From Pedobacter sp. HDW13 (lineage in GTDB: Bacteria; Bacteroidota; Bacteroidia; Sphingobacteriales; Sphingobacteriaceae), in assembly GCF_011303555.1 (NCBI RefSeq), contig NZ_CP049868.1, positions 5,022,001 through 5,086,000 on the forward strand: 64,000 bases of DNA. Direction: 5' to 3'. The first letter of the stretch is position 1, and every line of letters starts with the position of its first letter. The notes beneath the pieces were generated by a model. The model had not been told where the DNA came from, made no database searches, and was given only the letters and a program-made list of their open reading frames with translations. This document shows positions 8,402-16,993 of this stretch, piece by piece. Position numbers and translations under genes: made by a program.

Positions 8402-8875
8402 ATGAGAAAAACGATTATCGAGGCATTATTGCTGGTCCTTACCTCAGCATGCTCCTACGCGCAAACACAGGGTCGTAGACAAACCACACCAACCAAGGCT
8501 GAGCAGGAAATTTTAGACCTTTCCAGAAAGAAATGGGATTGGATGGCAGATAAAAATACAGATTCTCTGGCTGTCCTGTTTGATGATAAATCTGTATTTG
8601 TCCACATGGGCGGAAGCTGGGGAAAAGCTCAGGAAGTGAACGTTATTAAATCCGGTGGTATTCATTATAAAAAGGCCGATATCCATTCTGCTGGTGCTAA
8701 TATCATTGGCAATACAGCTATTTTATTGAACAACATTACTTTACTGGCAGTGGTTGGCGGAAATGAGGTTACCAATCCCTTTATTGTGACAGAGGTTTAT
8801 ATTAAAGAAAATAACAGATGGAAGCTAGGATCTCTTTCTTTTACCAAGGTTAACACCCCAGGTGGGCCACGTTAA
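8402..8875 (+). CDS. exported NTF2-like (DUF4440) protein
   Basis: A protein of 157 residues. The N terminus is a signal sequence ending in LVLTSACSYAQ, which could be read either by signal peptidase II at the Cys or by signal peptidase I after SYA. The rest is a single SnoaL/NTF2-like cone domain: AEQEILDLSRKKWDWMADKN, then strands VFVHMGGSWG and FIVTEVYIKENNRWKLGSLS. These domains bind or isomerise small ligands. I see no clear catalytic residues. It lies 44 bp after the second reductase, within the operon. Confidence 0.8.
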   Translation: MRKTIIEALLLVLTSACSYAQTQGRRQTTPTKAEQEILDLSRKKWDWMADKNTDSLAVLFDDKSVFVHMGGSWGKAQEVNVIKSGGIHYKKADIHSAGANIIGNTAILLNNITLLAVVGGNEVTNPFIVTEVYIKENNRWKLGSLSFTKVNTPGGPR

Positions 8876-8941
8876 ATCTGAGGAGAACCTATGAAACGAT
8901 AGTAAAACCGGCTTGCTTGATTAGCCCGATATGAATATAAC

Positions 8942-10033
8942 ATGATGAAGATAAGGATAGACATAATTTTAGCAGCAGCTTTGCTATCGCTTAGCTCAAT
9001 TACCGTAAGAGGCCAGCGGCAGAAGTCCACAAAGCCTTTAGTTATTGCCGGGCAGGGAAGCTTTGCAATTGGCGGAAAAACGAATTTGACTCAAGGCGTC
9101 TTCGATGTTAAAAATGCCCTCAAACCAGATGGGCAGACTTTTCATGGCGACCATGCCTATGTATTTTATCAGCGTCCTGTTAAAGCACATAAATATCCAC
9201 TGGTTTTCTTGCACGGTGCCGGGCAATCAAAAAAGACCTGGGAAACTACTCCAGATGGGCGTGAAGGCTTTCAGACTTTATTCTTAAGACGTGGATTCGG
9301 AGTTTATCTCCTGGATCAACCTCGCCGGGGTGAAGCAGGAAAAAGCATGGTTGCAGCCAATGTTGCACCAACTGCTGATGAACAATTCTGGTTTACACAG
9401 TTCAGGATTGGTAATTATCCCGAATATTTTCCTGGGGTACAATTTCCCAGAGATTCTGCATCTCTTGAGCAATTCTACAGGCAAATGACCCCGAATACCG
9501 GCCCGTTTGATGCTACTGTAGTGAGTGAAGCTGTTTCAGCACTGTTCGATAAAATTGGCAGCAGTATTCTGATAACCCATTCTCAGGGTGGCGGTCCAGG
9601 TTGGCTAACAGGAATCAAAAATGATAAGGTAAAAGCTATAGTTGCCTATGAGCCGTACAGCGGTTTTTTGTTCCCTGCCGGAGAACTGCCTGCGCCAATT
9701 TCATCTGCGGGGCTTTTTGGAGCGTTGAAAGGGACTGAAATTCCGCTTGCTGATTTTAAAAAGCTGACGAGGATGCCGATTGTGATTTACTATGGAGATA
9801 ACATTGCCGATTCTCCGACATCTGTATGGAACAAGGATCACTGGCGTTCGGGCCTTGAAATAGCCAGACTTTGGGCAAAGACGATCAATAAACATGGCGG
9901 TGATGCTGAGGTAGTTCACCTGCCTGAAATCGGAATCAAGGGCAATACCCACTTTCCTTTTTCTGACCTGAACAACATTGCCGTGGCTGATGTTTTATCA
10001 AACTGGCTAAAGAAAAAAGGATTGGATAGGTAA
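8942..10033 (+). CDS. exported alpha/beta hydrolase
   Basis: A protein of 363 residues with a signal peptide (to about residue 24, LSSITVRGQ). The alpha/beta hydrolase core shows an oxyanion region PLVFLHGAGQSKKTW, the nucleophile elbow THSQGGGPG with serine at about 213, and a late histidine in GIKGNTHFPF. Such enzymes cleave esters or related bonds. The family is often met beside aldo/keto reductases and cupins in soil bacteria. Position in the operon suggests that it acts in the periplasm on a substrate shared with the other exported members. Confidence 0.83.
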   Translation: MMKIRIDIILAAALLSLSSITVRGQRQKSTKPLVIAGQGSFAIGGKTNLTQGVFDVKNALKPDGQTFHGDHAYVFYQRPVKAHKYPLVFLHGAGQSKKTWETTPDGREGFQTLFLRRGFGVYLLDQPRRGEAGKSMVAANVAPTADEQFWFTQFRIGNYPEYFPGVQFPRDSASLEQFYRQMTPNTGPFDATVVSEAVSALFDKIGSSILITHSQGGGPGWLTGIKNDKVKAIVAYEPYSGFLFPAGELPAPISSAGLFGALKGTEIPLADFKKLTRMPIVIYYGDNIADSPTSVWNKDHWRSGLEIARLWAKTINKHGGDAEVVHLPEIGIKGNTHFPFSDLNNIAVADVLSNWLKKKGLDR

Positions 10034-10112
10034 TACAGGTAGTTTTTTCGGTAATCTGTCTACTTTATTGCTTTTCATCTTGCCGAAATTTGTAATCAGA
10101 AACTAAGTGCAG

Positions 10113-10739
10113 ATGAAAAGAACAGGAAAATACTTTATAATGCTAAGCGTGCTAATCAGTCTGATGACAGCATGTTTAAAGGCACAGAATCATACGGGTA
10201 ATAAGCCGGTATTTACAGATCAGAAGATTCTGATTGTTTACCTGTCGCGGACCGGAAACACCAAAGCTGTTGCACACATGATTCAAAAGTATACAGGAGG
10301 CAGGCTGATGGCAATCGAACTGGAAAAACCTTACCCGGAAAACTACCGGCAAACAGTAGATCAGGTGGCGCGCGAAAATGAATCCGGCTTTTTGCCTCCA
10401 TTAAGCACAAAAGTTGATAGCATTGAAAGCTATGATGTAATATTTGTAGGTTTCCCCACCTGGGGCATGCAGCTGCCTCCGCCTATGAAAAGTTTTCTCA
10501 ATAGTTACAAGCTAAAAGGCAAACAGATTATTCCTTTTAATACTAATGGAGGTTATGGTATAGGCAGTAGCTTTGAAAAAATAAAAGCGCTTTGTCCTGA
10601 TAGCAAAGTGATGGATGGATTTACCGTAACTGGTGGATCTGAACGGAATGGGAAGTTACTGATGATTGTTGGTGCCAAAGCCGTTGAGGTTGAAGCTGAA
10701 GTAATCAAATGGTTAAGTCGGATTGGCTTTACAAAATGA
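10113..10739 (+). CDS. flavodoxin-like lipoprotein
   Basis: A protein of 208 residues from the ATG at 10113 (a GTG two codons earlier is also open). A lipoprotein signal ends in LISLMTAC, placing the protein outside the cytoplasm. The flavodoxin fold follows: FMN-phosphate loop YLSRTGNTKAVA, then VIFVGFPTWGMQLPPPMKSF and IIPFNTNGGYGIGSS. This is the flavodoxin_4 type that often acts as a reductase rather than an electron carrier. An exported flavodoxin is unusual, because FMN is normally loaded in the cytoplasm. It lies within the operon, 17 bp before the next gene. Confidence 0.85.
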   Translation: MKRTGKYFIMLSVLISLMTACLKAQNHTGNKPVFTDQKILIVYLSRTGNTKAVAHMIQKYTGGRLMAIELEKPYPENYRQTVDQVARENESGFLPPLSTKVDSIESYDVIFVGFPTWGMQLPPPMKSFLNSYKLKGKQIIPFNTNGGYGIGSSFEKIKALCPDSKVMDGFTVTGGSERNGKLLMIVGAKAVEVEAEVIKWLSRIGFTK

Positions 10740-10756
10740 GGAAATAAAAAAATATT

Positions 10757-11482
10757 ATGAAAAGATTCGTTTATAAAGTTCCGGTGTTGGTAATGCTGTT
10801 CATGAGTACAGTGGTTTATTCAAAAAACAGTGTTAAAGATACAACGCTCAGTATGAAGCAACAAAGCCTGATTAGCATTGCTTCAGTTGCAGCAAAGGGT
10901 GATCTTGCCAAACTGGAGTTAGCGTTAAATTCAGGACTGGATAATGGCCTGACTATTAACCAGGCTAGAGAAGTATTGGTTCATTTGTATGCTTATTGCG
11001 GTTTCCCAAGAAGTTTGAGAGGTCTTCAAACACTCATTACTGTAGTCGATCGGCGTAAAAACAGGGGAATTGTTGATCAGCAAGGACCAGAGGCATCGAG
11101 AATTGAAAGTGCAGAAACCAAATATGAAAGAGGGAGAAAGAATCTGGAGCAGCTTAGAGGAGTGCCGGAAAAGGAAACAAAAACCGGATATGCGGCGTTT
11201 GCGCCAGAGATTGAAGTGTTTCTAAAAGAACATCTCTTTGCTGATCTGTTTGAACGTGATGTGTTGACTTTTGCCGAAAGAGAACTGGTTACAGTTTCTG
11301 TGCTGGCAAGCATCGGTGGAGTTGAGCCAATGTTAAAGTCACATCTGGGCATCTGTCTGAACCTCGGAATCACGAGTGGCCAATTGCAGCAGTTTGTTGA
11401 TCTTATTAAACTTAGCGTTGGTAAGAAGGAAGCGAAAGGAGCTGGGGCTGTTCTGCAAGAAGTACTGGAAATAAAAAAGTAA
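10757..11482 (+). CDS. exported carboxymuconolactone-decarboxylase-like protein
   Basis: A protein of 241 residues with a signal peptide (KVPVLVMLFMSTVVYS). It contains two copies of the helical CMD domain: AKLELALNSGLDNGLTINQA with HLYAYCGFPRSLRGL, and FAERELVTVSVLASIGGVEP with SHLGICLNLGITSGQLQQFV. The AhpD-type CxxC pair is absent, so it is more likely related to the decarboxylase/lactone branch than to the peroxidase branch. It lies in the middle of the operon and is exported like its neighbours. The reaction is unknown. Confidence 0.87.
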   Translation: MKRFVYKVPVLVMLFMSTVVYSKNSVKDTTLSMKQQSLISIASVAAKGDLAKLELALNSGLDNGLTINQAREVLVHLYAYCGFPRSLRGLQTLITVVDRRKNRGIVDQQGPEASRIESAETKYERGRKNLEQLRGVPEKETKTGYAAFAPEIEVFLKEHLFADLFERDVLTFAERELVTVSVLASIGGVEPMLKSHLGICLNLGITSGQLQQFVDLIKLSVGKKEAKGAGAVLQEVLEIKK

Positions 11483-11489
11483 AACTGAA

Positions 11490-12560
11490 ATGAAGATAAT
11501 GAAAAACAAAACAACGATAGCTGCGCTATTGATATCATCTTTTGCTGCAACGGAGTTGAATGGACAAACAATGGCAAAAGTGCAGGAGAAAAATCCGTTT
11601 ACTTTGGTGTATGCTGGTGCTATTTCTAAAAATGAAAAAGGAAAGGTGAACATTTATCCGGTAAAATATAAACTTAATGGTATCGAAATTGCCGCTAATG
11701 TGTATACTCCAGCTGGGTTTAATACATCAAAACATTACGCAGCGGTAGTGGTAGCGCATCCTAATGGCGGAATAAAAGAGCAAACCGCAGGACTTTATGC
11801 ACAGCGTTTGGCAGAAGCAGGTTATGTTACGATTGCTGCTGATGCTGCTTACCAGGGAGCGAGTGGTGGACTGCCACGTCATATTGATAAACCAGCAAGC
11901 CGTATAGAAGATATACGTGGCATGGCAGATTACATCAGCCAATACGCTGGAGTTGATGCCAACCGTTTAGGAGTATTGGGTATATGTGGAGGAGGAGGAT
12001 ACGCACTAAAAGCATCCCAATCCGACAAACGCTTTAAGGCTGTAGCTACCTTAAGTATGTTCAACTCAGGCGAGGTGAGAAGAAATGGCTTTCAAAATTC
12101 GCAAATTGCAACCATTCAAGAGCGCTTAAAGCAAGCATCTGATGCCCGTGCCCAGGAATCAGCAGGAGGTAAGATTATTTATGCGGGCGTTTCCAGCGTC
12201 AGCGATCAAGAAATTGCAAAAACCAAAACAGATCTTTACCGGGAGGGATTTGAGTATTATTACCGTACACATGCCCATCCAAACTCAACTTTCCTATATA
12301 CCATGAGCAGCCTGCTAGATTTGATGACCTGGGATGCTTCTACTGGCATGGATCTCATCAATCAGCCTCTGTTGATGATAGCGGGAAGTAAAGCGGATAC
12401 AAAATATATGACCGACGAGGTATTTGTAAAAGCAACAAATGCCAAGAATAAAGAGTTGTTTGTTCTTGATGGTGCCACGCATATTCAAACCTACTGGAAA
12501 CCTGAATATGTATCACTGGCATTGAGTAAACTTGTACAATTTTATCAGACCAATTTATGA
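11490..12560 (+). CDS. exported dienelactone-hydrolase-family enzyme
   Basis: A protein of 356 residues. The N terminus (KTTIAALLISSFAATELNGQ) is a signal peptide. The alpha/beta hydrolase core has VVVAHPNGGIKEQ, VTIAADAAYQGAS and the elbow LGICGGGGYA, where the nucleophile is cysteine (about 166) as in dienelactone hydrolases. The acid and base are probably in MIAGSKADTKYMTDE and DGATHIQTYW. It lies 7 bp after the CMD-like gene, and its stop overlaps the start of the cupin gene by 4 bp. The CMD and DLH pairing recalls ring-cleavage lactone pathways, but no ring-cleaving dioxygenase is present. Confidence 0.85.
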   Translation: MKIMKNKTTIAALLISSFAATELNGQTMAKVQEKNPFTLVYAGAISKNEKGKVNIYPVKYKLNGIEIAANVYTPAGFNTSKHYAAVVVAHPNGGIKEQTAGLYAQRLAEAGYVTIAADAAYQGASGGLPRHIDKPASRIEDIRGMADYISQYAGVDANRLGVLGICGGGGYALKASQSDKRFKAVATLSMFNSGEVRRNGFQNSQIATIQERLKQASDARAQESAGGKIIYAGVSSVSDQEIAKTKTDLYREGFEYYYRTHAHPNSTFLYTMSSLLDLMTWDASTGMDLINQPLLMIAGSKADTKYMTDEVFVKATNAKNKELFVLDGATHIQTYWKPEYVSLALSKLVQFYQTNL

Positions 12561-13054
12561 GAATGAAAACGATAAAACAGGCCGGATTATGGATTGTTTT
12601 TCCGTTATGCTTATTTTCCTGCACTCAGGATAGTAAAATTTCGCAGAACGTGAAAACCGAAGATGCTGTTGTTTTTGCAAAGGGCAAGCGGGTAACAAAT
12701 GATAATTTTTCAGGAGCAGTGTACCTGCAGCCATTAATAGAAAGCGATAGCTTAAATCAGAACAATGTTGGTAATGTGACCTTTGAGCCGGGTGCCCGAT
12801 CAAAATGGCATGCTCACCCAGCAGGGCAGATCTTGTTGGTAACCGGTGGGGTGGGGTATTATCAGGAGAAAGGTAATCAGAAGATTATTTTAAGAAAAGG
12901 AGATGTGATCAAGTGTCCACCTAATATTCCTCATTGGCATGGAGCGAGTGCCGATATCGCATTTTGCCAGGTTGCAATTACCGGGCGTGAGAAAGGGCCT
13001 ACCGTTTGGTTGGAGGCTGTTAGTGATAGTGTTTATCTGGCAGGTGCTAAGTAA
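12557..13054 (+). CDS. cupin-domain lipoprotein
   Basis: A protein of 165 residues. The lipoprotein signal ends in LCLFSC. One cupin barrel follows with metal-binding histidines in KWHAHPAGQILLVTGG and in HWHGAS, and the strand GDVIKCPPNIPHW between them. Such cupins bind a metal and may act as isomerases or dioxygenases. It is the last gene of the operon, and its ATG overlaps the preceding stop (ATGA). Similar cupins are often fused to CMD domains, which fits its company here. Confidence 0.87.
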   Translation: MRMKTIKQAGLWIVFPLCLFSCTQDSKISQNVKTEDAVVFAKGKRVTNDNFSGAVYLQPLIESDSLNQNNVGNVTFEPGARSKWHAHPAGQILLVTGGVGYYQEKGNQKIILRKGDVIKCPPNIPHWHGASADIAFCQVAITGREKGPTVWLEAVSDSVYLAGAK

Positions 13055-13565
13055 TGGTGTTTTTACACTATAAAAATTCTAGTTAACTATGTAGTAAACT
13101 GATTTGTAAAAGTTGCTTTCTTGCTGAAGAAGCCATGGTTCAAATGATAAGGGAAAAGCTATCTGTTTATTGAAAAGATGTACGATGGGGTTAGATAAAG
13201 GAAGGTTTTCAATTTCAACTAATGTAATGTCTTATCATAAATAAAATACTTTTTTTGAGCTGAGGGCTTCATATTTGCAACAATAATTCTTTAATATGAA
13301 ATGTATGTGTGCCAATTGCTGGCTAGTGAAGGTTTTTAATGAAAAATAATCTCGTTGACAATTAGGTGATTATAGGAGAGATTTTAAAAAGTACTGTGCA
13401 TCCTATTGCAAACATCAGATTTATCTATACCTTTGCCGCTGTTAAAACGGATTAGTTCTTTTAATAAATAGATTGAAAAAAAGAGGTAAAAAAAATGGAA
13501 ATACCCAATAAAATCCATATCTTTGCCATCCCTTAGGAATAAGGTTAAAAAGAAGATACCAAGTT
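13055..13565. other. gap before the tRNA-Pro genes
   Basis: I see no supportable gene. A strong promoter match TTG (13406-13408), 19 bp, TACCTTTG (13428-13435) lies 130 bp upstream of the first tRNA-Pro, in addition to the nearer one at 13496-13525. Confidence 0.45.
13496..13525 (+). promoter_or_regulatory. likely promoter of the tRNA-Pro pair
   Basis: TATCTTTG (13518-13525) is a perfect -7 box. TGG lies 19 bp upstream (13496-13498) as a weak -33. Transcription would start near 13532, about 34 bp before the tRNA, which is close to the leader length at tRNA-Ser. Confidence 0.55.
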
Positions 13566-13639
13566 CGGGATGTAGCGTAGCCCGGTATCGCGCCTGCTTT
13601 GGGAGCAGGAGGTCGTAGGTTCGAATCCTGCCATCCCGA
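13566..13639 (+). tRNA. tRNA-Pro (anticodon TGG), copy 1
   Basis: A 74-base tRNA. CGGGATG (13566-13572) pairs with CATCCCG (13632-13638), with discriminator A at 13639. The anticodon TGG is at 13600-13602 in the loop TTTGGGA between CCTGC and GCAGG. The T-arm is AGGTTCGAATCCT. CCA is not encoded. Confidence 0.96.
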
Positions 13640-13692
13640 CAAAAAGTTCAATCCACTTTTAAAACAGGATTAAAAAAGATCGATACCAAGTT

Positions 13693-13766
13693 CGGGATGT
13701 AGCGTAGCCCGGTATCGCGCCTGCTTTGGGAGCAGGAGGTCGTAGGTTCGAATCCTGCCATCCCGA
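13693..13766 (+). tRNA. tRNA-Pro (anticodon TGG), copy 2
   Basis: Identical in sequence to the copy at 13566-13639. It probably belongs to the same transcript, as no promoter box is seen in the 53 bp between the two. Confidence 0.96.
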
Positions 13767-13792
13767 CGAAACAAGGATTCAAAATCCTATAA

Positions 13793-13827
13793 AAAACCTC
13801 TAATCAATTGATTTAGAGGTTTTTTTA
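13793..13827 (+). terminator. rho-independent terminator after the tRNA-Pro genes
   Basis: CCTCTA (13797-13802) pairs with TAGAGG (13814-13819), with an A-run before and a run of T after it. The remaining sequence to 14164 shows no gene. Confidence 0.82.
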
Positions 13828-14164
13828 TTTTTATCTCATATCATTTAGGGCTAAAATCATCTTGTTTAAGGAAGTTAAAATCATGATATACTATGGCTTT
13901 AGAATCCAAAATTGCAAACCTTATGCTGATGCGTTTTAAATTGTACTGATTTGCTGCAAGTCGAAATCTAAATTACCTTTTTAAGAACTTTGGCCAAGTG
14001 TTGATATGTCAAAGACTGCGAGGCTGTTTTAAAAATGAATAGGCTAGATTCAACCAGATTGGATATGTTGGAGTTAATTTTTAATTTATCATCAAGACCC
14101 GAATGCAGGCTTATTTAAATCAATAGTTATTGCGTATATTCAGCCCCGATTAACGCGAATATCA

Positions 14165-15493
14165 ATGAGATCAATTGCCACACTATTACTATGCCTGCTA
14201 ATACTCAATACGCGGGCCCAACAGATTAATACCGCAAAACTTGATAGTTTTTTTAATGCTTTGGGAGTCAATCAAAAGGCTATGGGCAGTTTCGCCGTCT
14301 CTAAAAACGGAAAACTGGTCTATCAACGCTCACTGGGATTTCGAACAGTTAAACGGGATACGTTACGTGCCGATTCACTTACCTGCTACCGCATAGGGTC
14401 TATCACCAAGGTTTTTACAGCAACTATGATCTTCCAACTTATTGAGGAAGGTAAGTTATCTCCTGATACCAAGTTAGCAGTTTTTTATCCAAAACTGCCC
14501 AATGCGCCGGAAATCAATATAGCACAGCTCCTTTCCCATAGCAGCGGCCTGATGGATTATGTTAATGATGTATCTGATAAATCCTGGATCACCAGGGCGC
14601 ATGCTCAATCGGAATTATTAGATACCATTGTAAAAAGAGCTCCACATTTCATTCCAGGTTCCAAACAACAATATTGTAATTCGGGTTACCTGTTGCTGGC
14701 CGGTATTATCGAAAAAATTACAGGTAAATCCTATTCCAAAGCCCTTGAAAGTCGTATTAGCAAAAGAATAGGGCTGAAACAAACCCAATCTGGCATAATC
14801 AACAATACAGGAGCTGCAGAGGCAAGTTCTTACGGCATGAGAAATCAATGGACGCAGATTACCGACATCTATTTCCCGAACGTAATTGGTGTAGGCGATA
14901 TTCTTTCAACGCCAGCAGATATGCTGAAATTCCTTAACGCCCTATCTTCAGGCAAGCTTGTCAGCGAAAAAAGTTTTGCCAAAATGAGTAACTTCAATCA
15001 GGGTGATCTATTTGGCATGGGACTCATTAAAGTACCTTTTTACAACCAGATAGGCTTTGGGCACAACGGAGCCACATATGGAACATTTAGTATGCTTTGC
15101 AACTTTCCTTCGAGTGGAATCAGCGTCGCCTTATCACTCAATGGCCAGGGTTACAGCCTCAACGAAATTACCATCGCGATGCTTTCTATCTGTAACGATA
15201 TGTCCTTTGAAATACCAACTTTCAAAGATGTTGAGTTATCTCCTGAACAACTCAAAGCTTGTTTGGGCATATATTCTAACAAAACATTGCCGTTTAAAAT
15301 CACCATAACCGAAAACGGGGGTAAGCTTCAGGCCCAGGCCACCGGACAATCACACTTTCCCTTACAGCCCACCTCAGCCAATACTTTCAGATTTGATGCA
15401 GCTGGCATTAAGATCGTTTTTAGTCCTGAGCTAAGCCAAATGACTTTTAGTCAGGGTGGCAAATCATTTCTTTTTAATAAAGATATTAATTAG
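14165..15493 (+). CDS. exported serine hydrolase (class C beta-lactamase/DD-peptidase family)
   Basis: A protein of 442 residues with a signal peptide ending at about residue 19 (LLILNTRAQQ). The penicillin-binding fold is shown by S79-x-x-K82 (GSITKVF), Y170-x-N172 (QQYCNSGYLL) and a late HNG motif (GFGHNGATYG). A C-terminal domain of about 90 residues is typical of the Bacteroidota members. These enzymes are mostly esterases or D-aminopeptidases, and true beta-lactamase activity cannot be claimed. It stands alone, with tRNA genes upstream and an AT-rich gap downstream. Confidence 0.87.
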   Translation: MRSIATLLLCLLILNTRAQQINTAKLDSFFNALGVNQKAMGSFAVSKNGKLVYQRSLGFRTVKRDTLRADSLTCYRIGSITKVFTATMIFQLIEEGKLSPDTKLAVFYPKLPNAPEINIAQLLSHSSGLMDYVNDVSDKSWITRAHAQSELLDTIVKRAPHFIPGSKQQYCNSGYLLLAGIIEKITGKSYSKALESRISKRIGLKQTQSGIINNTGAAEASSYGMRNQWTQITDIYFPNVIGVGDILSTPADMLKFLNALSSGKLVSEKSFAKMSNFNQGDLFGMGLIKVPFYNQIGFGHNGATYGTFSMLCNFPSSGISVALSLNGQGYSLNEITIAMLSICNDMSFEIPTFKDVELSPEQLKACLGIYSNKTLPFKITITENGGKLQAQATGQSHFPLQPTSANTFRFDAAGIKIVFSPELSQMTFSQGGKSFLFNKDIN

Positions 15494-16162
15494 TGGATAT
15501 AATTGTTTAGATGCAAGAACTCTGTTGCTTTGTTTGTCATTAATTAAGTATTTCTTTCCGATAAATTCAGGATGTTGTTAGAGATTTGTTTTTTCAGGAT
15601 ATAGAGAATGGCAATAACAATAACCCTAATGATCTATTTTGTATTTTTTTAGATAAACACAGAAAAATATAAGATACAAAAAGGTTAATACGGTTAAAAT
15701 GGCTGGCACCTGCAGGAAAAAAAAGACTGTGAGTAAGAGTCGTTTCTTTATCTGCTAATTAAATATTTTATTTTGTATTTTTTAACATACTTAATTTTAA
15801 GTATATTTATGTGTTGTGTAAAGATGTTTTTTATAATTGGAGATAAAGTTCGTATCTATGTAATAAAAATATCTGTTTAATTTTTTAGAAATCTAAAAAC
15901 GCTCATATCCATGCAAACGCTCTTTAATTGTAATAAATCTTATTGTTTTTTATTGTGTTTTAATCTTTAATGCACTGTTTGTAAGTGCTTTGTAAGCTTA
16001 TTTTAGCTGAGCGTATCTGCCAGCTTAATTGCTATGTTTTATAACTTCTGGTGCTCGTAAAGGACCAGATTTCTTGCAAAACCTTTGATATTTATCAAAC
16101 AAATTTGGAATATATACGTAATTAGTTATTTACATTTTTAATAAAAACCAAACGTAACAATT
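15494..16162. other. AT-rich gap upstream of the four-gene operon
   Basis: This is 669 bp without a supportable gene and clearly more AT-rich than its neighbours. It holds two palindromes: ATACTTAA-TT-TTAAGTAT (15787-15804) and the one listed at 16084-16099. The 5' signals of the 16.2-20.3 kb operon must lie here. Confidence 0.5.
16084..16099. promoter_or_regulatory. palindrome, possible operator
   Basis: TTTGATA-TT-TATCAAA is a perfect 7+2+7 inverted repeat, 64 bp upstream of the first gene of the operon. Size and position suit a dimeric repressor site. No regulator gene lies next to it. Confidence 0.35.
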
Positions 16163-16990
16163 GTGAAAAATTTACTATCAATCATTGTCCCCGTGCTTGA
16201 AGGAATGGAAGAATCGCCGTTAAAGCACCAACTTTTAACTTATTTCCCACAGCAGGCTGATTACTTTACATCCATAGAGGAAAGTTTTACAAAGCTCACG
16301 GCCATTCAACAGGATCGGGATCAGCTTAAACCTTTTTTTCATAGCTGGAGCCAAACCAACAATAGTGCAGTTACAGTAGCAGGATTAAGTAATCGAATGA
16401 CCATGCTGATCCACAAAAACATGCCTGTAGCCAATGAGTCAGAGTTATTCAAATCTGTAGCTAATCTGAACAGGATCGTTGATGAGGATCTGGCTGTTGT
16501 TGGAAAAGTATTGCATTCAGACCTGTTTTATACCATGGCAACAAATACCTGTGGCGATGATGGTTGGTTGTTAAGGCAGTATCTCGATCCAAGTGCCCGT
16601 GCCTTTAAATATTGGAAAGATCAAAACTCGCTACGCAATAAAGATCTAATGATCGGACTTTTAACCACATTGGTACACGAAATTTATACGCACGGCGAAG
16701 TGGAGTTTATACTGCCTAAGTTTACACGTTGGCTGGAAGATGATTTTGGTTTTGATAAAGACACCTTAAAACACACTTTGGCCTGGATAGCGGTACATTG
16801 CGGACCTACAGAAAAAAATCATTTCTTTTATGCTGTAAATTCAATTAATCATTATGTAAAGGCTATGGATGTTAATCTGGCTGATTACGACCTGAAAGAA
16901 ATCGTTTCTGATTATTTAAGTAAAAAAGCATTGGTAATGGAAAATATCAGTGCCATCCTGGAGCCGGTTATGGCTGAGGAAATGGAATAA
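16163..16990 (+). CDS. unrecognised helical protein, possibly haem-oxygenase-like (TenA/PqqC) fold
   Basis: A protein of 275 residues with a GTG start. The reading frame has no ATG nearer than the middle of the first helix. It is predicted to be soluble and mostly helical. Histidine- and acid-rich helices are seen at LVHEIYTHGEVEFILPKF (about 170-188) and CGPTEKNHFFYAVNSINHY (about 214-232), together with DEDLAVVGKVLHSDLFY. Such a pattern could supply the ligands of a haem-oxygenase-like diiron oxidase, but I cannot align them with certainty and do not claim the family. It is the first gene of a tight operon with an ATP-grasp ligase (3-bp gap), a glycosyltransferase and an adenylating enzyme, so a biosynthetic role is likely. 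Confidence 0.6.
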   Translation: MKNLLSIIVPVLEGMEESPLKHQLLTYFPQQADYFTSIEESFTKLTAIQQDRDQLKPFFHSWSQTNNSAVTVAGLSNRMTMLIHKNMPVANESELFKSVANLNRIVDEDLAVVGKVLHSDLFYTMATNTCGDDGWLLRQYLDPSARAFKYWKDQNSLRNKDLMIGLLTTLVHEIYTHGEVEFILPKFTRWLEDDFGFDKDTLKHTLAWIAVHCGPTEKNHFFYAVNSINHYVKAMDVNLADYDLKEIVSDYLSKKALVMENISAILEPVMAEEME

Positions 16991-16993
16991 ATT

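Larger units (their letters stand above)
13555..13767 (+). repeat. direct duplication of an 86-bp tRNA-Pro unit
   Basis: Bases 13555-13640 and 13682-13767 are identical over 86 bp. Each copy holds 11 bp of upstream sequence, one tRNA-Pro gene and one base after it. The copies are 127 bp apart from start to start, and the 41-bp spacer is not repeated. This points to a recent duplication. Confidence 0.85.

Noticed and set aside
13296..13349. 17-codon frame with MKCMCANCW
   Set aside because: The Cys spacing is eye-catching, but the frame is too short and has no context such as a leader-peptide attenuator.
13442..13651. 69-codon minus-strand frame with SGWQDSNLRPPAPK
   Set aside because: It is the antisense reading of tRNA-Pro, a well-known false protein.
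14165..15493. True beta-lactamase
   Set aside because: The SxxK/YxN/HxG set is shared by many esterases and peptidases. Resistance cannot be inferred.
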